Under the pieces are notes generated by a model, which saw only the letters and a program-made list of their open reading frames with translations, was not told the DNA's origin and did not search any database. The translations under genes and the position numbers were made by a program. Of a stretch of 64,000 bases of DNA, positions 59,789 to 64,000 are shown one piece after another. This stretch comes from Natronospirillum sp965602035 (GTDB lineage Bacteria > Pseudomonadota > Gammaproteobacteria > Pseudomonadales > Natronospirillaceae): positions 2,728,001 to 2,792,000 of the forward strand of contig OZ271919.1 of the NCBI GenBank assembly GCA_965602035.1, read 5' to 3'. Within the stretch, counting starts at the first letter, position 1; each line of letters starts with the position of its first letter.

Positions 59789-61537
59789 TTAATTGGAGCC
59801 GTCCTTGACGCCGATCCGGTAACCAAGCCAGCGGGCGAATATCGCCAGTCCCGCTGTCATGACGATGACCACCAGGCTGATAATGCCCGCCACTTCGCGT
59901 GAGGCAGAGGCATCCGTCGTCATATACTCGAGTGCCAGGATCGCCAGGGTCATGGTTTCCCGGCTGGCCAGCAGAATCAGGCTGCTGGTTGAGCCGGCGG
60001 CGATCACGAAATTGATGGTGCCGATCAGCACCATGCTCGGGGCCAGTAGCGGTATCCAGATCATCCAGTAGGTTTTCAGCCAGCCAGCGCCAGAGGTGCG
60101 AGCTGCTTCTTCCATATCTTTGCCAACCTGCAGGATGTTGGTCTTGAACATCTGTACGCCGGTCGTGTTGCCCTGGAAGATGACCACGATCATCAGAATC
60201 CAGACCGTGCCGAAGAGCCATGTCAGGCCCGGTGTGCCTGTGATAACCCACAGCAGGCCGAGACCGGACAGAATCCCGGGAATGCCCGCGCTTCCCCAGA
60301 TAATGATGTCCAGCGTGGTTCGCCCGGGTAGACGGGTTCTGACCAGTACATAGGCCACCATTGAGAACAGAATCGGCGAGATTATGGCCGTGGTCATCGA
60401 CACCAGAAACGTTGTCCGCAACGCCATGAAAAATGCGGGGTCATTGAGAACCGTGATCCAGTGCTCAAGTGTGAATGGCGGGTTGGCGGCAAAGAATCCG
60501 GCGCGGGTCATAAAGCTACCGCCCAGCAGTGTGAGAATTGGAACAATGGTCAGCAGGGCGGCGATGATGACCACGAACAGGCCCGCCACGGGCTGGAACC
60601 AGCCCAGGTGTACCAGGCCGGAAGAATAGCCACTGCTCAGGGTGGTGTACTGGCGGCGAGACATGAGCCAACGCTGCAGCGGAATGAAAATAGCGATGAT
60701 GACCATGGTCAGGCTGGCGAGCGCTGTCGCCTGGCCATACTCTGGTGGATAGGTTGAACGAACGAGGTCGAAGATTCGTGTTGAGTACACGTAGAAATTG
60801 ATTGGTGTGCCGAGAATCTGCTCGATTTCGAACGAGTTGAACATCCGTACGGTATTGAGCATCAGTACAACGATCATCACCGGCACCATGACCGGCAGAG
60901 TGACACGAATCATGGTTTTCAGCCGCCCTGCACCGGACACCCGCCCGGCTTCTTCAAGCGCGACGTTCATATTGCGGAACGCCGGTGTAAGCAGCATGAC
61001 TTTCTGGGAGATGGCGTTTGCCATCAGATGAGCAAAGATAATTCCCTCGACACTGTAAATGTCGAAGAGCGGGTCATTGGCAAAAGGCAACTTCATCCAG
61101 GTGACATTGATGAACCCGAAAAACGGGTCCAGCAGCAAGGCCCAACCGATCGTCGTCGTCAGCGCGGGCATCATGTAGGAGATCCAGAACATGAATTCCA
61201 GGCCGCGACTGAACGGGATAGGCGTACGGGCCAGTATCCAGGAAATCAGGACAGCGATAGGGAAACTGAAGACGGTGTAACCGAAATACACAATGAACGT
61301 ATTCAGAAGGCTGCTCATTATTCCCGGCTGCGAGAATGCCTCAGACCAGTTGCCGAAGCCGAAAGTAAACGTGCCACGCAGCGCGAGCGTCAGATTGAAG
61401 CTCTGGATGAAAATAATGATGATCGGATAGATAAGGAACAATCCGAAAACGATGATCAACAGAGCCATTATGAACAGCCCGATACCCTTGGTGCGGGTAT
61501 CGTGTTTTGGCGTTACTGCAACAGGCTGACTCGACAT
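59789..61537 (-). CDS. ABC transporter permease, fused double-length (AfuB/FbpB-type)
   Basis: A 582-residue permease with about twelve TM helices, made of two BPD_transp_1 units in one chain. Each half has an EAA-type loop: EEAGRVSGAGRLKTMIRVTLPVM near residue 215 and EEAARTSGAGWLKTYWMIWIPLL near residue 490. This architecture belongs to the iron(III)/2-aminoethylphosphonate/polyamine-like import family. It works with the binding protein at the window end; the ATPase is not in the window. It comes 25 bp before the class II aldolase gene, so uptake and catabolism are cotranscribed. Confidence 0.92.
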   Translation of the reverse strand: MSSQPVAVTPKHDTRTKGIGLFIMALLIIVFGLFLIYPIIIIFIQSFNLTLALRGTFTFGFGNWSEAFSQPGIMSSLLNTFIVYFGYTVFSFPIAVLISWILARTPIPFSRGLEFMFWISYMMPALTTTIGWALLLDPFFGFINVTWMKLPFANDPLFDIYSVEGIIFAHLMANAISQKVMLLTPAFRNMNVALEEAGRVSGAGRLKTMIRVTLPVMVPVMIVVLMLNTVRMFNSFEIEQILGTPINFYVYSTRIFDLVRSTYPPEYGQATALASLTMVIIAIFIPLQRWLMSRRQYTTLSSGYSSGLVHLGWFQPVAGLFVVIIAALLTIVPILTLLGGSFMTRAGFFAANPPFTLEHWITVLNDPAFFMALRTTFLVSMTTAIISPILFSMVAYVLVRTRLPGRTTLDIIIWGSAGIPGILSGLGLLWVITGTPGLTWLFGTVWILMIVVIFQGNTTGVQMFKTNILQVGKDMEEAARTSGAGWLKTYWMIWIPLLAPSMVLIGTINFVIAAGSTSSLILLASRETMTLAILALEYMTTDASASREVAGIISLVVIVMTAGLAIFARWLGYRIGVKDGSN

Positions 61538-61583
61538 CAGGATCTCCCGGTTATTTTATTGTCAGGATGCATTAATGGGTTCA

Positions 61584-62819
61584 TTACTGTGATTCCAGGC
61601 GCTCGACCAGATAGCGGCGGTAGCGGACGGTCAGCAGACCGGCTGCAATGCAGAGAGTGCCCGAGACGAGAATGGGTGCTTTAAGGCCCCAGAATTCCGC
61701 GAACAGCCCTATAAGCAGAGCACCGATCGCCGGCATGCCCTGGTTCAGCAAGCCGTAGACGCTGAGAACCCGGCCCCGCATAGCGGGTGCGACAGCCGAC
61801 TGAATCAGCGTCTGGTTCGACACGTTGTAGACAATCAGAGCCAGCCCCAGCGCGGCTGCAGCAACTGCGCCCGCCGCTATGCCCGGAATAGTGATCAGCA
61901 CCACCAGGCTCAGACCGGCAGCCAGCAGACAGTTGAAAGAAAGCAAGGCCATACCCTCGGTGCTGCCACGCCGGGTTGCGAGAAAGAAAGCGCCCAGCAG
62001 CGCGCCAGCACCGTTGGCGCTCAACAGGATAGCCAGCCCGTTGGCGCCGGCGTTGAAAACCAGATCAGCAACACCGGGCAGTAGCTCAATAACGGGCCGG
62101 GCAAGCAGTGCCAGGCCGAGCAAAAGCAGCAGATTCAGACGAATACCCGGGTGGGTGCTGATGTAGGAAAGCCCGTTTACTGTTTCGCGCAACAGCCCTG
62201 ATTTATGCGGCGCCGACTCTTCCGGCACCACGTTGATCAGGGAAAGCACCAGACTGTAAACGAGGTACATGAAAAACACGGCGAACAGAGCGGCTTCAAC
62301 GCCCCAGGTGACGATCAGGAGGCCGCCCAACGCCGGCCCGATAAATCGGGAACCATTGAATATGATGGCATTCACGGCCAGTGCCTGTGCCAGCAATGGC
62401 TTGCCGACCAGCGCATAAACGACGGTCATACGGGCCGGTCGATAAAATGCGCCCGCCGTACCACGCAGGAAAGACAGCACCATGAGTAATCCGATAGTCA
62501 TCATTCCAATTGCCGTCGTTATCGCCATTACCGCCGCGTAGGTGACAATGGCCAGTTGAGCCAGTTTCAGTAATCGAAAGTAATCAACTCGGTCAATGAT
62601 CGTGCCGGCTAGCAACGACAGGGCGAGGGTAGGAATCGCCTCAGCAAGGGCTATCAACCCCAGCCATGTGGTTGATTCCGTGAGTTCCCATGCCAGCCAC
62701 CCAACGGCAATTTTCTGCATCCAGGTCGCCAGGTTGGAATTCAGGTTGCCTACCACATACAGCCGGAAATCCCGCAACTGCGCGAGTCGCCGAAGTGGCG
62801 TCAGTTCCTGCTCGCTCAT
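61584..62819 (-). CDS. MFS transporter (MFS_3/enterobactin exporter-like)
   Basis: A 411-residue twelve-TM protein with the MFS_3-type pattern: RDFRLYVVGNLNSNLATWMQ in TM1, AGTIIDRVDYFRLL in loop 2-3, and RAPAMRGRVLS-type motif (VAPAMRGRVLSVYGLL) in the second half. These often act as exporters, so it may export a by-product or toxic intermediate. The start is uncertain among 62819, 62858 and 62903. It lies between the binding-protein gene (99 bp) and the fused permease (46 bp). Confidence 0.85.
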   Translation of the reverse strand: MSEQELTPLRRLAQLRDFRLYVVGNLNSNLATWMQKIAVGWLAWELTESTTWLGLIALAEAIPTLALSLLAGTIIDRVDYFRLLKLAQLAIVTYAAVMAITTAIGMMTIGLLMVLSFLRGTAGAFYRPARMTVVYALVGKPLLAQALAVNAIIFNGSRFIGPALGGLLIVTWGVEAALFAVFFMYLVYSLVLSLINVVPEESAPHKSGLLRETVNGLSYISTHPGIRLNLLLLLGLALLARPVIELLPGVADLVFNAGANGLAILLSANGAGALLGAFFLATRRGSTEGMALLSFNCLLAAGLSLVVLITIPGIAAGAVAAAALGLALIVYNVSNQTLIQSAVAPAMRGRVLSVYGLLNQGMPAIGALLIGLFAEFWGLKAPILVSGTLCIAAGLLTVRYRRYLVERLESQ

Positions 62820-62918
62820 CGTTTCATTGACCGTTGTCCTCACAATTACACCCCGCATACCACCGAGGTGGCCGGTAGGCGGTCGTCCCTGACCGCAGAT
62901 CATGCACAGTGGTGCTGA

Positions 62919-64000
62919 TCAGTAACCGGCTTCGGTCATCATTTCCCGCAGGCGACTAAGAATTTCATCCTGACGATTGATGTATTCTTCCTCAGAGAAG
63001 GCCACGTAGTAATTGGCGTTCGGGTCGATCCGGTACGGTGGCAGAACGCCATCCTGCGAGACATCGCGACGCAGGCTAGGCATGCGCTCGATCGCGTTAA
63101 CGAACTTCTGCTGGCTTTCCTCTGTCAACGCCCAGTTGATCCAAAGCTTGGCGGCATTGGGGTTGGGTGCGTCAGCCATGTACATGATGTTGGCTGCGGA
63201 GGACGTCAGTGCTTCGCCTTCTTCCATGGCCGGCATCCATGACTGGATGGGGAACCCTTCCGCGGCCAGGTCATCCGCTTCGCTGCTGAAGCCGAGCAAA
63301 CCGATCGGGAAACGTCCCACGGCCACCCACTCGGCACCCTGGCGCTGATCCCGTACAACGGTCGGGTTCATTTCATTGGCAAGTGCCTCGAACCACTCAT
63401 AACCTATTTGCTCATTGAGTACCATTGGTCCAACAGTCGCGCCCCCGCCTTCCAAACCAGGATTTGTCATAACGATCTCACCTTCCCATTTGGGGTCAAT
63501 GATGTCCCAGTAGGAGGTGATCTCAGACGGATCAACCATGTCGGTATTGATAACAACCGGCTGGGCAGGCGATGCGCCCCAGGTGAAGATATAGCGGAAC
63601 TCCGGGTCGGTATAATGGTGTTTCCCATTGAACCACTGGGATTCATCGACCACGTCTGGATGTACCAGGACGTTGTTATCTCTGATCGGTGCCAGTGCGT
63701 TGTTAGGGATCAATACTGACAGTGGCGTATTGGCACCGCCCATCCAGGCATCCACCGTGTACCGGCCGAGTTGCCGCTCGGCCAAGACCCGTTCGGCATG
63801 CTGCCGGCTGCTGCCGGTCTGGAAGTTGACTTTGATTCCGAACTCTTCTTCAAAGTCGGCCATCAGATGACGGATCATGCCGGGTGTGTTGCCACCCAGA
63901 ATGACGTTGACTTCTCCTTCTTCCTGGGCCGCTTCAACCAGCGCTTCCCAGTCGCTCATTGTCTGTGCCATCGCGACGCCACTGGCGCTCAACCCGATGA
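62919..64000 (-). CDS. ABC transporter substrate-binding protein (family 1; iron/AEP-like), 5' partial
   Basis: About 360 residues of a periplasmic binding protein; the true start lies beyond the window edge, since the visible frame is open to position 64000. The end of a signal peptide (GLSASGVAMAQ) is visible just inside. The mature part starts DWEALVEAAQEEGEVNVILGG, followed by FEEEFGIKVNFQTGSSRQHAERVLAERQLGRYTVDAWMGG, as in iron(III)-type receptors; the C-terminal half has WEGEIVMTNPGLEGGGAT. It lacks the paired Tyr ligands expected of a true ferric binding protein, so an organic solute is likely. First visible gene of the cluster. Confidence 0.9.
   Translation of the reverse strand, partial: IGLSASGVAMAQTMSDWEALVEAAQEEGEVNVILGGNTPGMIRHLMADFEEEFGIKVNFQTGSSRQHAERVLAERQLGRYTVDAWMGGANTPLSVLIPNNALAPIRDNNVLVHPDVVDESQWFNGKHHYTDPEFRYIFTWGASPAQPVVINTDMVDPSEITSYWDIIDPKWEGEIVMTNPGLEGGGATVGPMVLNEQIGYEWFEALANEMNPTVVRDQRQGAEWVAVGRFPIGLLGFSSEADDLAAEGFPIQSWMPAMEEGEALTSSAANIMYMADAPNPNAAKLWINWALTEESQQKFVNAIERMPSLRRDVSQDGVLPPYRIDPNANYYVAFSEEEYINRQDEILSRLREMMTEAGY

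Overview
The window looks like chromosome from a free-living heterotrophic gammaproteobacterium, probably marine or halophilic. The evidence is a moderately high G+C content, dense short-spaced operons, a TRAP transporter, Liv-type and TTT-type carboxylate uptake proteins, several c-di-GMP enzymes, a CCA-encoded tRNA-Arg(CCG), and protein sequences that read like Oceanospirillales/Pseudomonas-type families. Genus and species cannot be fixed from the sequence. I saw no phage genes, IS elements, CRISPR arrays or rRNA.

Layout. (1) 1-2.6 kb: siroheme-related genes, namely the 3' part of a uroporphyrinogen-III methyltransferase, a YbiB/TrpD2 protein and a two-domain CbiX-like chelatase. (2) 2.6-8.9 kb: a sugar module with an aldo/keto reductase, fructokinase, a complete TRAP transporter (DctP-DctQ-DctM) and an AGE-family isomerase; the likely route is hexose uptake, isomerisation to fructose and phosphorylation. 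(3) 8.9-15.2 kb: a small lipoprotein, a CHASE-PAS-GGDEF cyclase, a Nif3-like/YjiH-like operon preceded by a structured leader with a terminator, a DUF2294-like protein, tRNA-Arg and a voltage-gated K+ channel. (4) 15.4-18.4 kb: beta-alanine transaminase and methylmalonate-semialdehyde dehydrogenase. (5) 18.4-23.5 kb: two paralogous alpha/beta hydrolases overlapping by 4 bp, an orphan TctC-type binding protein and a LysR regulator, all on the minus strand. (6) 23.7-27.5 kb: a CWC mini-protein, a GH116 glycosidase, a hypothetical protein and a very small 2OG-Fe(II) oxygenase. (7) 27.5-32.8 kb: a 1175-residue PAS-PAS-LOV-GGDEF-EAL-GAF-GGDEF* signalling protein, a universal stress protein behind an Anr/FNR-type box, and a GST. 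(8) 32.9-46.5 kb: an SPFH protein, a Liv-type ABC transporter, three different aldehyde dehydrogenases, an AraC regulator and a GMC oxidoreductase, suggesting uptake and oxidation of (aromatic) alcohols and aldehydes. (9) 46.7-49.7 kb: a GAF-GGDEF cyclase and a Tat-exported PhoX-like phosphatase.

(10) 50.1-64 kb is the most interesting part. Facing an IclR regulator are eleven co-directional genes: an ABC binding protein (cut by the window end), an MFS transporter, a fused ABC permease, a class II aldolase/decarboxylase, a Pht4-like Gfo/Idh/MocA dehydrogenase, a Pht3-like Rieske oxygenase, a LigB-type extradiol dioxygenase, an EutA homologue, two RraA/HMG-aldolase-like proteins and a second MFS transporter. 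The enzyme set resembles a phthalate-like dihydroxylation, dehydrogenation, decarboxylation, meta-cleavage and aldolase pathway. Three things do not fit the textbook version: an EutA reactivase without ethanolamine ammonia-lyase, a LigB-like enzyme whose second-shell active-site His appears to be Asp, and two overlapping RraA paralogues. No electron-transfer reductase or ABC ATPase is visible inside the window.
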